The notes under the pieces: model-generated
Told to the model about the DNA's origin: nothing
The model's database searches: none
The model's input: only the letters and a program-made list of their open reading frames with translations
Translations under genes and position numbers: made by a program
Shown here: positions 1 to 8,478 of the stretch, piece by piece
Layout: the number at the start of each line of letters is the position of its first letter
Position numbering within the stretch: the first letter of the stretch is position 1
From: Nitrosopumilus sp. D6
Lineage (GTDB): Archaea; Thermoproteota; Nitrososphaeria; Nitrososphaerales; Nitrosopumilaceae
Reading direction: 5' to 3'
Length of the DNA stretch: 37,488 nucleotides
Assembly (NCBI GenBank): GCA_003724325.1
Contig: RHFD01000023.1
Span: 1 to 37,488, forward strand

Positions 1-32
1 AGTTAAAATCCGGTCATACAAATACTATTACA

Positions 33-947
33 ATGCTACGAGTAGAACTGCACTGCCACAACACGTTTTCAAACCACCGCTTTGGCAGCAAGGAGCCGCC
101 GTACGACTGCGGTGTCTCCATCTCAGAGCAGCTGCTCGGGGCGCAAGATGCCAGACTTGATGCTATATTTGTTACAAACCACAACACGCTTGACGGGTAC
201 AAACAGATACTAGAGTATCAGGACTGCCACGAAAAATTTGCAAAGATGGGCATCTATCCTGCAGAGGAGGCCACCACTGACAGTGGCGCTCACGTCCTGA
301 CATACGGCATACGCGAGTCAATACCTACCGGACTCGAAATAGACGAGATAACTGACCTGGTGCACTCGCAGGGAGGAGTCGTCTCTGCGCCGCATCCATT
401 TAGCATAATTGATGCCCTCCGGGAGGATGCCATAAAATGCGACATGATAGAGGTCTTTAACAGCAATAACGTGGACTTGCTCTCAAATGCAAAGGCAGCA
501 GAGTTTGCCATTAATAATAATATGATACAAGTGTCTGGAAGCGACTCGCATGTGGCATCGACTGTAGGCAGGTGCATCAATGTAATAGACTCTGAAAACA
601 CACTTGATGATGTGCTGTCTGCAATGAAACAAGGCAGGATTGAGATATCTCAGACAGGCTATGCAGGCAGAGACGAGATAATCGAGAATCTCAGATACAA
701 GATAAACGTCTCTAGAGAGTACATGGCAGAGTATGTGGCAGAAAACTATGCGCATACGAGGTGGCTCTTTGACTTGTTATTGAGACTCTATGATGCAGAC
801 TGTCGCAGCCCGCTATGGTCCCTCACATACAGGGTTGCCCTTTATTTTCTAAAGCGCATATCATACCAGATAAACTACAAGGGCGCAAATATGGGATCCC
901 TTGGGCGCCGGGATCTTGGCACCATGATACGGCTGGCGCTCAGATAG
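33..947 (+). CDS. PHP-domain metal-dependent phosphoesterase
   Basis: The 304-residue protein carries the metal-binding signatures of the PHP superfamily: HCH near residues 7-9 (ELHCHNTFSNH), a TNHNT motif near 48, APHPF near 120 and SGSDSH near 170. PHP proteins of this kind hydrolyse phosphoesters (trypsin-like nucleotide or 5'-3' exonuclease-type substrates) with a multi-metal centre; the substrate here cannot be told. There is no signal peptide, so it should be cytoplasmic. A TATA-like TTAAAAT at positions 3-9 lies about 27 bases before the ATG, so the mRNA is probably leaderless. The C-terminal 90 residues beyond the PHP core are basic and unassigned. Family assignment is firm, function is open. 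Confidence 0.88.
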   Translation: MLRVELHCHNTFSNHRFGSKEPPYDCGVSISEQLLGAQDARLDAIFVTNHNTLDGYKQILEYQDCHEKFAKMGIYPAEEATTDSGAHVLTYGIRESIPTGLEIDEITDLVHSQGGVVSAPHPFSIIDALREDAIKCDMIEVFNSNNVDLLSNAKAAEFAINNNMIQVSGSDSHVASTVGRCINVIDSENTLDDVLSAMKQGRIEISQTGYAGRDEIIENLRYKINVSREYMAEYVAENYAHTRWLFDLLLRLYDADCRSPLWSLTYRVALYFLKRISYQINYKGANMGSLGRRDLGTMIRLALR

Positions 948-1001
948 TGTGGCTTGAACTGAAATAGACTTTAATATGCCACAGCGTCATCCCAAGCTGG
1001 G

Positions 1002-1232
1002 TTGTCCGAGGAAAAAAAGCTTGACGCGACAGGACTCTTTTGTCCAGAGCCTGTCTTTCGCACAAAGATAGAGATAGAAAAGATGCAGTCAGGCCAGATT
1101 CTGACCGTGTCTGCAGACGATCCCGCTGCCGAAGATGACATTTCAAGATGGGTCACCCGCAACGGCCACGAGCTGCTAGACGTATCCAAAAATAACAGCA
1201 CCATTACATTGAGAATAAAAAAGGTAAAGTAA
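1002..1232 (+). CDS. TusA/SirA-like sulfur carrier protein
   Basis: This 76-residue protein has the diagnostic CPEP motif (Cys14) of the TusA family, preceded by LDATGLF, and is full length for the family. TusA-type proteins carry a persulfide on this cysteine and pass sulfur to tRNA modification, cofactor synthesis or redox enzymes in the cytoplasm. The start is TTG. It is supported by a TATA-like CTTTAATATG at 969-978, centred about 28 bases upstream, which fits a leaderless message; no ATG or GTG is available in frame. It stands as its own unit between the PHP gene and the convergent trxB pair. The acceptor partner is unknown, though Thi4, a sulfite reductase and a rhodanese are all within 6 kb. 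Confidence 0.85.
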   Translation: MSEEKKLDATGLFCPEPVFRTKIEIEKMQSGQILTVSADDPAAEDDISRWVTRNGHELLDVSKNNSTITLRIKKVK

Positions 1233-1484
1233 TTCATGACTGCCATTACTACTGTATTGAATCGCGTGGGGCATATACTGCTTGTAAGGCTCGAGCCGTT
1301 CTGAAAACTCTGAATATCACGCAAATCTAGGTCACACAACTAGTTTGGCTCTAAAAGAGGGCCGCATATTTGATCCGCGACGACTCGTGTGTGTGTGTGG
1401 TGGGCATATTTGCCAATGCCCGCAAGTTCAAGTGTGTATCTAGAGCAGGGAGTAACGAGTTTGATGCGTGCGCCTTGCTACACA

Positions 1485-1901
1485 TCATAGGTGTTTCTGG
1501 CAGAACTTGCGGAACTTTGCATTCATGTCTTTTTCCTGATTCAGACACAAATTACTATACCTGATTAGATGATCCCGGATCTCGCGGCTCCACCTGCTTT
1601 GCTGCCTGCCCTGATTCATCACAGACGGATTCTCCACTATTTTTTTCATTGTATCTAGCAGCTCTGATGTAATCTGGCCAAACTTGCCCGTATACAGCAA
1701 GAACATGCCAGCCTCGTGCCCGTCTTTTTGTTTCATGATGTGGTATGCCTGGGTATAGTATTCTGTGGCCTTTGAGACGTATCTTGCAAACTCGTCTGCC
1801 CTATGTTTCCAATAGTCTGGCGATTTTGATTTTTTCACCTTGTAGCTGAACTTCATATCCTGTATCTCTGCTGCAATGCCTGCTAGTCTCTCTGCGCTCA
1901 C
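1485..1901 (-). CDS. Conserved-looking hypothetical protein downstream of trxB
   Basis: I do not recognise this 138-residue protein. It is charged, rich in Lys, Tyr and Met, appears largely helical, and has no signal peptide or membrane segment. The start is GTG at 1901, only 33 bases after the trxB stop on the same strand, so the two genes probably share a transcript. Short plus-strand ORFs overlapping its 3' end (for example 1370-1564) look like shadows. Function cannot be proposed beyond the link to thioredoxin reductase. Confidence 0.65.
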   Translation of the reverse strand: MSAERLAGIAAEIQDMKFSYKVKKSKSPDYWKHRADEFARYVSKATEYYTQAYHIMKQKDGHEAGMFLLYTGKFGQITSELLDTMKKIVENPSVMNQGRQQSRWSREIRDHLIRYSNLCLNQEKDMNAKFRKFCQKHL

Positions 1902-1933
1902 CGCACAGATGCGTGCCGTCTGGCAATTAACTG

Positions 1934-2935
1934 TTAGTCAGTGAGGTACTTGTCTACGTCAAGCGCCGCCGAGCAGCCGTACCCTGCGGCAGTTACTGCC
2001 TGTCTATACCTCTTATCATGCACGTCACCTGCAGCAAACACGCCCTTTACACTAGTCTCTGACCTCTCCTTTAACACTACGTATCCATTTTCATCAAGCT
2101 CTATCTGTCCCTTGAACAGCTTTGTGTTGGGAACATGACCAATGGCCACAAAGAGAGCTCCGGCAGGCACCGTCTCTTCTGCACCTGTCTTTAGATTCTT
2201 TAGCACGACTTGCTGTATTTTTTGATCCCCCTTTATGTCAGATATGGCAGTGTCCCAGCGGAACTTTATCTTTTCATTTGCAAACGCACGCTCCTGCATT
2301 ATCTTGCTTGCGCGCAGCTCTGAGCGGCGGTGCACAATGTGTACAGTGCTTGCAAACTTTGTCAGAAACGTGGCCTCTTCTATTGCAGAATCGCCTCCGC
2401 CTGCAACTAGTATCTCTTGGTTTTTAAAAAACGGCCCGTCACATGTGGCGCAGTACGAGACGCCCCTGCCGCCAAATGTCTCCTCGCCTTCTAGTCCGAG
2501 CTTGCGCGGCGTAGCGCCCGTGGCAATGATTACTGCGCGACCCTCGTATTCTTCTGTGGCCGTGAGTACCTTGAAGGGACTGTGTCTAAAGTCCGTATTT
2601 ACCACCTCGTCATCAACAATTGTAGTGCCCATTCTCTGGCACTGCTTTCTCATATCTATCATTAGATCCGGCCCCATTATCCCCTTTTCAAATCCCGGAT
2701 AGTTCTCCACTTCTGTAGTGTTTACCAGCTGCCCTCCGGGAAGTATTCCAGAGAGTATCAGCGTATCGTATCCTGCCCTAGAACAGTAGATTCCGGCAGT
2801 ATATCCTGCAGGACCTGCCCCTATAATCACCACGTCAAACTTTGTCTTGTCTTTCTTTGGGGGACTGCCTTCCGGGGCTTTGCTTGGCGGACTGTCACGT
2901 GTCTCTAGCACTGCGCCAGCGTCTGCTGCCATCAT
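1934..2935 (-). CDS. trxB: Thioredoxin reductase
   Basis: This FAD/NADPH enzyme reduces thioredoxin-like proteins. It shows the FAD-binding GAGPAGYTAGIY loop near residues 39-50, the redox pair CATC at 162-165 and the NADPH-binding GGGDSAIEEA near 179-188, in the usual order for low-molecular-weight TrxB, and ends with the GVFAAGDV FAD signature. The 333-residue length includes an N-terminal extension of about 32 residues rich in Pro, Ser and Lys before the first beta strand. The ATG at 2935 is followed by a second ATG; a TATA-like element on the minus strand near 2960-2969 lies about 29 bases upstream. It leads a pair with the hypothetical gene at 1485-1901. Confidence 0.95.
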   Translation of the reverse strand: MMAADAGAVLETRDSPPSKAPEGSPPKKDKTKFDVVIIGAGPAGYTAGIYCSRAGYDTLILSGILPGGQLVNTTEVENYPGFEKGIMGPDLMIDMRKQCQRMGTTIVDDEVVNTDFRHSPFKVLTATEEYEGRAVIIATGATPRKLGLEGEETFGGRGVSYCATCDGPFFKNQEILVAGGGDSAIEEATFLTKFASTVHIVHRRSELRASKIMQERAFANEKIKFRWDTAISDIKGDQKIQQVVLKNLKTGAEETVPAGALFVAIGHVPNTKLFKGQIELDENGYVVLKERSETSVKGVFAAGDVHDKRYRQAVTAAGYGCSAALDVDKYLTD

Positions 2936-2970
2936 GCTGATTCCTGTGAGGTCTCAATAATTTAAGTGAA

Positions 2971-3645
2971 TCACATGGACTCTAGCACTGTCTGGTGTTT
3001 CTTGCAGAGCCAGAAACTGCCTATCTGTGATAGCAGCTCGCTCTGCCAGTGGGCATTATACAGGCGGCATCTGGAATCGGCGCAAAACGCCTCGCCAGTC
3101 TCGTGATACATGACTGCCTGCATCAGATATATTTCTGCGGCTCTTACTATTTTGGGATCGCCTGCTCTGAGATACTCTCCTGCATATCTTGCCTCAATCT
3201 CTGCCATACTATAACATGCCATGTCGACGTGGTACTGTTTTGGCCTTGCCGGCGCCTCTACTATTCCCGGCATTGATACTATTGCCGGGTTTGATGCTAT
3301 GAGCGCCCTTGCATGATACCGATAGTCGTCATGATCAAACGTGCATGCAAGCTTGTCCAAAAACATGACATGTAGCGTCTCCATTCCTGACTCTGCCTCT
3401 GAAATAATTCCTGACATGATCCCCTGCAGTCTAGTTCCGTCATAGAGTGGCATGCTGATGCCTGACTCTGGCTGCCTCTCAAAAGGTACTTTGGTATCAT
3501 AAATTCTGGCAGACTCTGCATTCATATCCTGCCAGTCCCGGACTATTACCTTGGCAGAGAGCGCCACTAGTGACTCTGCCATTTTATCTCCAAGTCCATG
3601 AACTCCTGCCCCATCATGTATTATTATCGTGCGAATCCTCAACAA
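2971..3645 (-). CDS. Uncharacterised archaeal protein with Cys/His motif (resembles DUF6775)
   Basis: The 224-residue protein ends in a Cys/His cluster, CADSRCRLYNAHWQ near residue 185 followed by CKKH close to the C-terminus, which suggests bound zinc. From memory this resembles an archaeal family annotated as a putative metallopeptidase (DUF6775); I cannot confirm this without a profile search. The start is TTG at 3645, 22 bases after the thi4 stop, so it probably sits in a thi4-led operon. A better start codon is not available in frame. There is no signal peptide, so a cytoplasmic place is likely. Confidence 0.6.
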   Translation of the reverse strand: MLRIRTIIIHDGAGVHGLGDKMAESLVALSAKVIVRDWQDMNAESARIYDTKVPFERQPESGISMPLYDGTRLQGIMSGIISEAESGMETLHVMFLDKLACTFDHDDYRYHARALIASNPAIVSMPGIVEAPARPKQYHVDMACYSMAEIEARYAGEYLRAGDPKIVRAAEIYLMQAVMYHETGEAFCADSRCRLYNAHWQSELLSQIGSFWLCKKHQTVLESM

Positions 3646-3667
3646 CGTACAATGGTGCCATCCGGGC

Positions 3668-4486
3668 TTATCTTTCTAACTCTTTTATCTTTGCAGCCGT
3701 AATCTCTGCTGCCCTCTTGCCAGAGTACAGCATTGAGCCAAACGTAGGCCCCATCCTTGCGAGTCCGTGAGTCTCAGTGACAGACATTCCTGCAGCCACA
3801 AGCCCCGGATACACCTCGCCTGTCTTTTCAACTACGTGCTCTTCGCCCTCGTTTACATACATTGGATTCATCCCCTTCCATTCTGTCAGCCCCCTGTCTA
3901 CCAGTCTCTTTACTGCAACAGAGTCATGCCCCGAGGCGTCAATTATCATCTTTGCCTCTAGCGCGATGGGATCCACACACGTAATGTTGCGCGGCAGCGC
4001 AGAGACGGGCATCCAGTTTACCACAATTCCTGCCACCCTTCCCCTCTTCATTACCAGATCATCAAACTTTGTAAGATTTAGAAACTTTACTCCGGCATCA
4101 CACGCGCCTGCAATCAGCTTTGAGACTGCATGCGGTCCCGGGGTGAGATACAGCCCCTCTGCGACTTTTTTGTACGGTATGCCAAGCTCGTCCCATATCT
4201 TTTGGGCCGGCGCGCGCACAGTCACAGGATTCATCATGTATCCTCCAAGCCAGTACCCTCCGCCAAGATAGTTGTTTTGCTCTATTACCAGCACCTTGAA
4301 TCCCATGTTTGAGAGCTCGCGGCTTGCAGTGAGCCCGGCAGGACCTGCCCCGATGATTATCACGTCTGACTCTGCCCTGTCTACTAGTACCTCGTGGAAC
4401 TCGTTGGCAATGGCGCGGGTTATCTGTACCTCGCTGACGTCTGCAAATATCTTTGTAGACTTTTGCGCGACAGTAGCCTCTTGCAT
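3668..4486 (-). CDS. thi4: Thi4-type thiazole synthase (thiamine biosynthesis)
   Basis: Thi4 builds the thiazole phosphate precursor of thiamine from NAD and glycine. The FAD/NAD-binding fold is clear: IIIGAGPAGLTASRE, then NNYLGGGYWLGGYMMN, a DASGHD motif and the C-terminal GPTFGSMLYSGK typical of the family. In the segment NITCVDP a cysteine occupies the place of the sulfur-donating Cys205 of yeast Thi4, where many methanogen enzymes have histidine. The ORF track begins 24 bases earlier at a TTG, but a minus-strand TATA-like element at 4508-4517 lies 26 bases before the ATG at 4486, so I start there (272 residues). The gene at 2971-3645 follows after 22 bases. Confidence 0.92.
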   Translation of the reverse strand: MQEATVAQKSTKIFADVSEVQITRAIANEFHEVLVDRAESDVIIIGAGPAGLTASRELSNMGFKVLVIEQNNYLGGGYWLGGYMMNPVTVRAPAQKIWDELGIPYKKVAEGLYLTPGPHAVSKLIAGACDAGVKFLNLTKFDDLVMKRGRVAGIVVNWMPVSALPRNITCVDPIALEAKMIIDASGHDSVAVKRLVDRGLTEWKGMNPMYVNEGEEHVVEKTGEVYPGLVAAGMSVTETHGLARMGPTFGSMLYSGKRAAEITAAKIKELER

Positions 4487-4616
4487 GGGAGTAATCCACG
4501 CCAATAACAATTAATACCTTGCCAAAATTTCCCTCTTAGCTGACACTAACCTCTCAAAAGCAGGAATATTCTGCACAGGCTCGTTATTATATAATACAAA
4601 ACGTGCCTATATCAAA

Positions 4617-4626
4617 AATTTATAAC
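4617..4626 (+). promoter_or_regulatory. TATA box of the sulfite/nitrite reductase gene
   Basis: AATTTATAAC is centred about 29 bases before a TTG at 4651 and 35 before a GTG at 4657, both in frame. A second AT-rich element (TTATATAATA, 4587-4596) lies further upstream, so there may be two start sites. The placement argues against the GTG at 4603 used in the ORF track. Confidence 0.55.
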
Positions 4627-4650
4627 CAAACACAGACAATCTACTGTGTA

Positions 4651-6435
4651 TTGACAGTGACTGACATACAGGCGCACGATCCCCGGCAAAAGATCGACTG
4701 GTCCCGGATGGAGGAGGCAGACAATTTTGCAAAGACAGTAAGACTGTTCCGACAGGGCAAGTATGACGCGGACAGCTTTAGGAGGTTTAGACTGCAGCAT
4801 GGCGCGTACGGCACTAGGATGACTGGCGACTATGCAATGGTGCGCATAAAGATACCTGCAGGCGAGATATACCCGCACCATCTTGAACAGATATCAAAGC
4901 TCAGCGAACAGTACTCTATTGGAAGCGCGCACTTTTCGACCCGCGAGAACATACAGCTTCACTGGGTGATACTAGAGGACGTCTCTGAGATAATGCGCGG
5001 TCTTGCAGAGGTGGGCCTGACATCGCGGGAGGCGTGTGGCAATACTGTACGCAACGTAATGTGCAGTCCACTGTCTGGTGTGTGTCCCGAAGAAGAGTTT
5101 GATTCCACCCCTTATGCCCTTGCGACTGCTAGGTTTTTCCTGCGCAACCCAATGGCGCAAAACCTTCCGCGCAAATTCAAGTTCAACTTTACTTGCTGCG
5201 AGCAGCACGGCATGGCTCGCATGGTGGATGTTGGTCTGATTCCCGCAGTACGGGATGGCGAGCGCGGATTCAAGGTATTTCTTGGAGGCGGACTTGGAAA
5301 CAAGTCATACGTGGGCCACCAGCTCGAAGAGTTTACCCCCGAAGAGGATCTACTATACACATCTATTAGCGTAATGAGGATATTTGACAGGCTTGGCGAC
5401 AGGAAGAACATGGCGCGAAACCGCATGAGATATCTGGTACATGACATGGGATGGGAAAAGTTCCAGAATCTGGTGTTAAAGGAGAGGGCCATAGTCAGGG
5501 CAACGCAATCAGTCGTGACGCAGCTGCAAGTTGATCACATGCCTGGTGTAATAAAACGCCCGGTGCAGATATCTGATGAATCCGGCGAGACGCGCGACGG
5601 TTATGCAAAATGGCTCAAGACAAACACCATACGACAAAAGCAGCCAGAATACCACACCGTCTTTATCACGCTAGAGGCAGGAGACATTACATCTGGCCAG
5701 CTCGTATCCCTTGCAAGACTGATCAGAGAGCACTCTTCAGAAGGCAAGGCTAGGGCAGGATTCTCCCAGAATGTAGCTCTCCGCTTTGTGCACAATGACG
5801 ATCTGCCGCTTCTCTACTCGGGGCTGCTAAATGCGGGACTGGCAAAGTCTGGCGCCCTTACAATGTCTGCCCCTATTGGCTGCTCTGGCACTACGTCGTG
5901 TAATCTGGCTCTTACAAACTCGCACAGGCTCGCAAAGGAGATCCAGCGAAAGTTCCTAGAGATGGGTCTAGATGACGATCCCACTCTGTATGATTCGAGC
6001 ATAAAGATAAGCGGCTGCCCCAACTCGTGTGGCCAGCACGGGATTGCAACCATTGGGTTTTACGGCGGAGGGGGGCGCGTAGGACAGGACATGTACCCAA
6101 ACTACCAAATGTCCCTTGCAGGACGCTCAGACGGCAGCACCATGCTGGGCCAGATATGCACACGAGTTCCCGCAAAGAGGGTGATCCCTGTGATTCTCAA
6201 GATTATCGAGATATTCAGAGAGAACAAAAAGCCTGATGACACGCTAAAGTCGTGGCTTCACAGGGTGACCACTGATACAGAGGACTCTGATGTACAGTCA
6301 ATATCTGACATTAAAAAGATGCTAGATCCGCTCTTGGTACCACCTACAAAAGACGAGGATCCAGACTTTTACCTAGACTATGGGAGTGATGCCAGCTATC
6401 ATACAAAGACTGGCAAGGGCGAGTGTGCCGCTTGA
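4651..6435 (+). CDS. Ferredoxin-type sulfite/nitrite reductase (siroheme, 4Fe-4S)
   Basis: The protein has both halves of the nitrite/sulfite reductase fold. STRENIQLHW in the N-terminal half is the substrate/siroheme arginine region, followed by SREACGNTVRNVMCSP, and the cluster ligands are CSGTTSC and CPNSC in the C-terminal half, which bind the 4Fe-4S centre bridged to siroheme. It reduces sulfite to sulfide or nitrite to ammonia with six electrons, probably from ferredoxin, in the cytoplasm. Sequence alone does not decide the substrate. I place the start at the TTG at 4651 because of the TATA position; GTG 4657 is nearly as good. The rhodanese gene overlaps its stop by four bases, suggesting translational coupling and favouring a role in sulfur metabolism. 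Confidence 0.92.
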   Translation: MTVTDIQAHDPRQKIDWSRMEEADNFAKTVRLFRQGKYDADSFRRFRLQHGAYGTRMTGDYAMVRIKIPAGEIYPHHLEQISKLSEQYSIGSAHFSTRENIQLHWVILEDVSEIMRGLAEVGLTSREACGNTVRNVMCSPLSGVCPEEEFDSTPYALATARFFLRNPMAQNLPRKFKFNFTCCEQHGMARMVDVGLIPAVRDGERGFKVFLGGGLGNKSYVGHQLEEFTPEEDLLYTSISVMRIFDRLGDRKNMARNRMRYLVHDMGWEKFQNLVLKERAIVRATQSVVTQLQVDHMPGVIKRPVQISDESGETRDGYAKWLKTNTIRQKQPEYHTVFITLEAGDITSGQLVSLARLIREHSSEGKARAGFSQNVALRFVHNDDLPLLYSGLLNAGLAKSGALTMSAPIGCSGTTSCNLALTNSHRLAKEIQRKFLEMGLDDDPTLYDSSIKISGCPNSCGQHGIATIGFYGGGGRVGQDMYPNYQMSLAGRSDGSTMLGQICTRVPAKRVIPVILKIIEIFRENKKPDDTLKSWLHRVTTDTEDSDVQSISDIKKMLDPLLVPPTKDEDPDFYLDYGSDASYHTKTGKGECAA

Positions 6436-7223
6436 GCGGCGCCGTTACTGCAAGCGCCGACTCTGTACGCTCTGGCATACGTGACAAGAGCCTGCGGGTA
6501 ATAGATGTGCGGCGCGCAGACGACTACAAAAAAAACCACATACCTACTGCAGTCAACCTGCCACTTGCGGATCTGCTCTCTGATGATGATCCCGGGCGCG
6601 TGGCAAAGCTTGCAGGTATGATGGGAATTGACGATGAGACATCCGTGGTGATATATGACGACACGTTTGGAGCCCTGGCATCCCGGGTCGCATGGACGCT
6701 TGAATATGTGGGGCATGCAGACGTGTCACTGCTAGAGGGCACGTATGCGGACTGGAAGTCGCTTGGACTGGAATCTGACTCTGATGTGCCAGACGTTCAA
6801 AAAAAGGATCACGGCATGTCACTTAGGCCGGAGATACTTGCCACTGCACAATATCTCGAGTCTGCAAAGTCGCGCGACGATGTAGTACTAGTTGACAACC
6901 GCGAGAGGCTCAACTATCTAGAGCAGCACATCCCGGGGGCGATCAGCATCCCATATCGCACGCTCGGGGAGGAAGGCAGAATTCTCAAACCACAAGAGGA
7001 TCTGAGGCGGCTGCTTGAGAACAGGGGCGTATCAGGCGACTCTGAAATAATCACATACTGTGGCAGCGTGGGGACGCTTTCTGGCTTGGCATACTATGCC
7101 CTAAAATCTGCCGGTCACAAAAACGCAAGACTGTACGTGAAATCCTTCAAGGAGTGGAAGAGCCTTCAAAAGCCGACTGCGCGGCAAGAAGATGCCAATT
7201 ACTGGGATCTCTCGGCTGAATAA
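6432..7223 (+). CDS. Tandem-domain rhodanese (sulfurtransferase)
   Basis: Two rhodanese domains are present. The second holds the catalytic loop TYCGSVGTLSG, whose cysteine accepts a sulfane sulfur (residue 213 counting from the GTG at 6423). The first has Asp where the catalytic Cys would be (IYDDTFGALASR), so it is a structural, inactive copy, as usual in thiosulfate:cyanide-type sulfurtransferases. The chosen TTG overlaps the reductase stop as TTGA; the ORF track uses a GTG three codons earlier. The tight overlap indicates one transcript with the reductase. Donor and acceptor are unknown. Confidence 0.88.
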   Translation: MSGAVTASADSVRSGIRDKSLRVIDVRRADDYKKNHIPTAVNLPLADLLSDDDPGRVAKLAGMMGIDDETSVVIYDDTFGALASRVAWTLEYVGHADVSLLEGTYADWKSLGLESDSDVPDVQKKDHGMSLRPEILATAQYLESAKSRDDVVLVDNRERLNYLEQHIPGAISIPYRTLGEEGRILKPQEDLRRLLENRGVSGDSEIITYCGSVGTLSGLAYYALKSAGHKNARLYVKSFKEWKSLQKPTARQEDANYWDLSAE

Positions 7224-7251
7224 ATCCTGTTTTATCTTGTATGTCACGCGC

Positions 7252-8364
7252 TCAAGCTATCTCGCTTCTGAGCTTTTTGGTAATTGCTGCCTCTATGTTC
7301 TCAAAGAGAACCAGCATCTTGTCGTGGTTGTCTATGAGATAGTCCTGACCCCTGTCCTTTAGCCTAATCTTCCACAGCCTTATCTCCCGGTGCTCGTCAA
7401 AAAAGCTGTCAATCATGTGCTGTCCTGACCTCGTCGTGTCTATGAACTCTTCAAATATTTCCATCGACTTTTCCACATCTTTCTCCTCAATGGCCTCCCT
7501 TGCAGTCTGAATCGCCTGGATCATCTCCTTTAGGTTTCTTACCGGCTTTGGCATCTTTTTGCGCGTAATTCCAAAGACTCCCTTTTTCTCCCTGCCTATC
7601 TTTTCTGCGACATTGGATGCAAGGTCGTACACTGGCACCTTGCTGAGCCCATCGCGCTTTTCATTTTTTACTATCAACCCCTTTTCCATAAGCTTTAGCA
7701 GGCCTACATCGACGTCTACCTTGTCTAGAAACGTAGTCCATACAATGGCGCCAATGGTGTGATATCCCTGGCGCACAGATTCTAGCACCACAACTTCTTG
7801 TATTCGCTTGAAACCCTCCTCTATCTTTACGTTGACAAAGTCCTTGTCCCGGATTGACTTTCTTGCATTTTTTACGTCGATCTCAATTGAGCGCTTTAGC
7901 GCATCTAGCGCCTCGGGCACCTGGTTTAGCAGAGACAAAAAGCATGCCTTGTTGTACCATGCCATGCCGTATGTGGGGTCTGACTCTATGGCCTTTTCGA
8001 CTGCATCTAGAGCCTTTGCATAGTTTTTTTGCTCATAGTGGACCAGCCCCTTTAGGTTCCAGGCCTCTGGGTTTGTCACATCAATCTCAAATATCCTGTC
8101 ATAGATTCTCAGGGCCGCGCCATGGTCTTCTAGGTGGAATCTGGCATATCCGAGCTTCATTAGGGTCTCTACGCTGTCGGGGTCTATTCTGAGGGCCTGC
8201 TCAAAGACAGTGGCTGCCTCTTCGAGCTTTTCGTCTGCCATGAGATTGACGCCTCTTTTGAAGAGTTTTTTGCGGCCATAGTCGGCATCTACCAGGCTGG
8301 TCTTCTCTGCCTGAGGCTCCTTGCCTGCATTCTTTCTAGCAAACGGCTTTTTCACTAGCTCCAA
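7252..8364 (-). CDS. TPR-repeat protein with a charged C-terminal domain
   Basis: Residues ~30-170 form several tetratricopeptide repeats (for example KLEEAATVFEQALRIDPDS and NYAKALDAVEKAIESDPTYG), a scaffold for protein contacts. The remaining ~190 residues are helical and basic and I do not recognise them; one part (GYHTIGAIVWTTFLDKVDVDVGLLKLMEKGLI) may be a winged-helix segment. No signal peptide is seen. The TTG at 8364 follows GGGAGG, a good Shine-Dalgarno match. A TATA-like element at 8379-8388 would instead fit a leaderless start at the GTG at 8355. It diverges from the collagen-like gene. It is a separate family from the secreted TPR protein at 17797. Confidence 0.82.
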   Translation of the reverse strand: MELVKKPFARKNAGKEPQAEKTSLVDADYGRKKLFKRGVNLMADEKLEEAATVFEQALRIDPDSVETLMKLGYARFHLEDHGAALRIYDRIFEIDVTNPEAWNLKGLVHYEQKNYAKALDAVEKAIESDPTYGMAWYNKACFLSLLNQVPEALDALKRSIEIDVKNARKSIRDKDFVNVKIEEGFKRIQEVVVLESVRQGYHTIGAIVWTTFLDKVDVDVGLLKLMEKGLIVKNEKRDGLSKVPVYDLASNVAEKIGREKKGVFGITRKKMPKPVRNLKEMIQAIQTAREAIEEKDVEKSMEIFEEFIDTTRSGQHMIDSFFDEHREIRLWKIRLKDRGQDYLIDNHDKMLVLFENIEAAITKKLRSEIA

Positions 8365-8445
8365 ACTTCCTCCCGTCTAGATAAATACCATCCTGATGGG
8401 CGTGGAATCTGGCGATCATGCCTGATATAAATACAAAAATAGTTG

Positions 8446-8453
8446 AGATATAA
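8446..8453 (+). promoter_or_regulatory. TATA box of the collagen-like gene
   Basis: GATATAAT is centred about 28 bases before the ATG at 8479. A second element, ATATAAATA at 8425-8433, lies 20 bases upstream and could also serve the divergent TPR gene. Confidence 0.5.
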
Positions 8454-8478
8454 TCAGTCAAGCGTGGCAAGATCACGT

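Noticed and set aside
1351-1564. Short ORFs on both strands between the TusA-like gene and the trxB partner
   Set aside because: They overlap each other and a better gene and show no domain; the 252-base gap at 1233-1484 appears non-coding.
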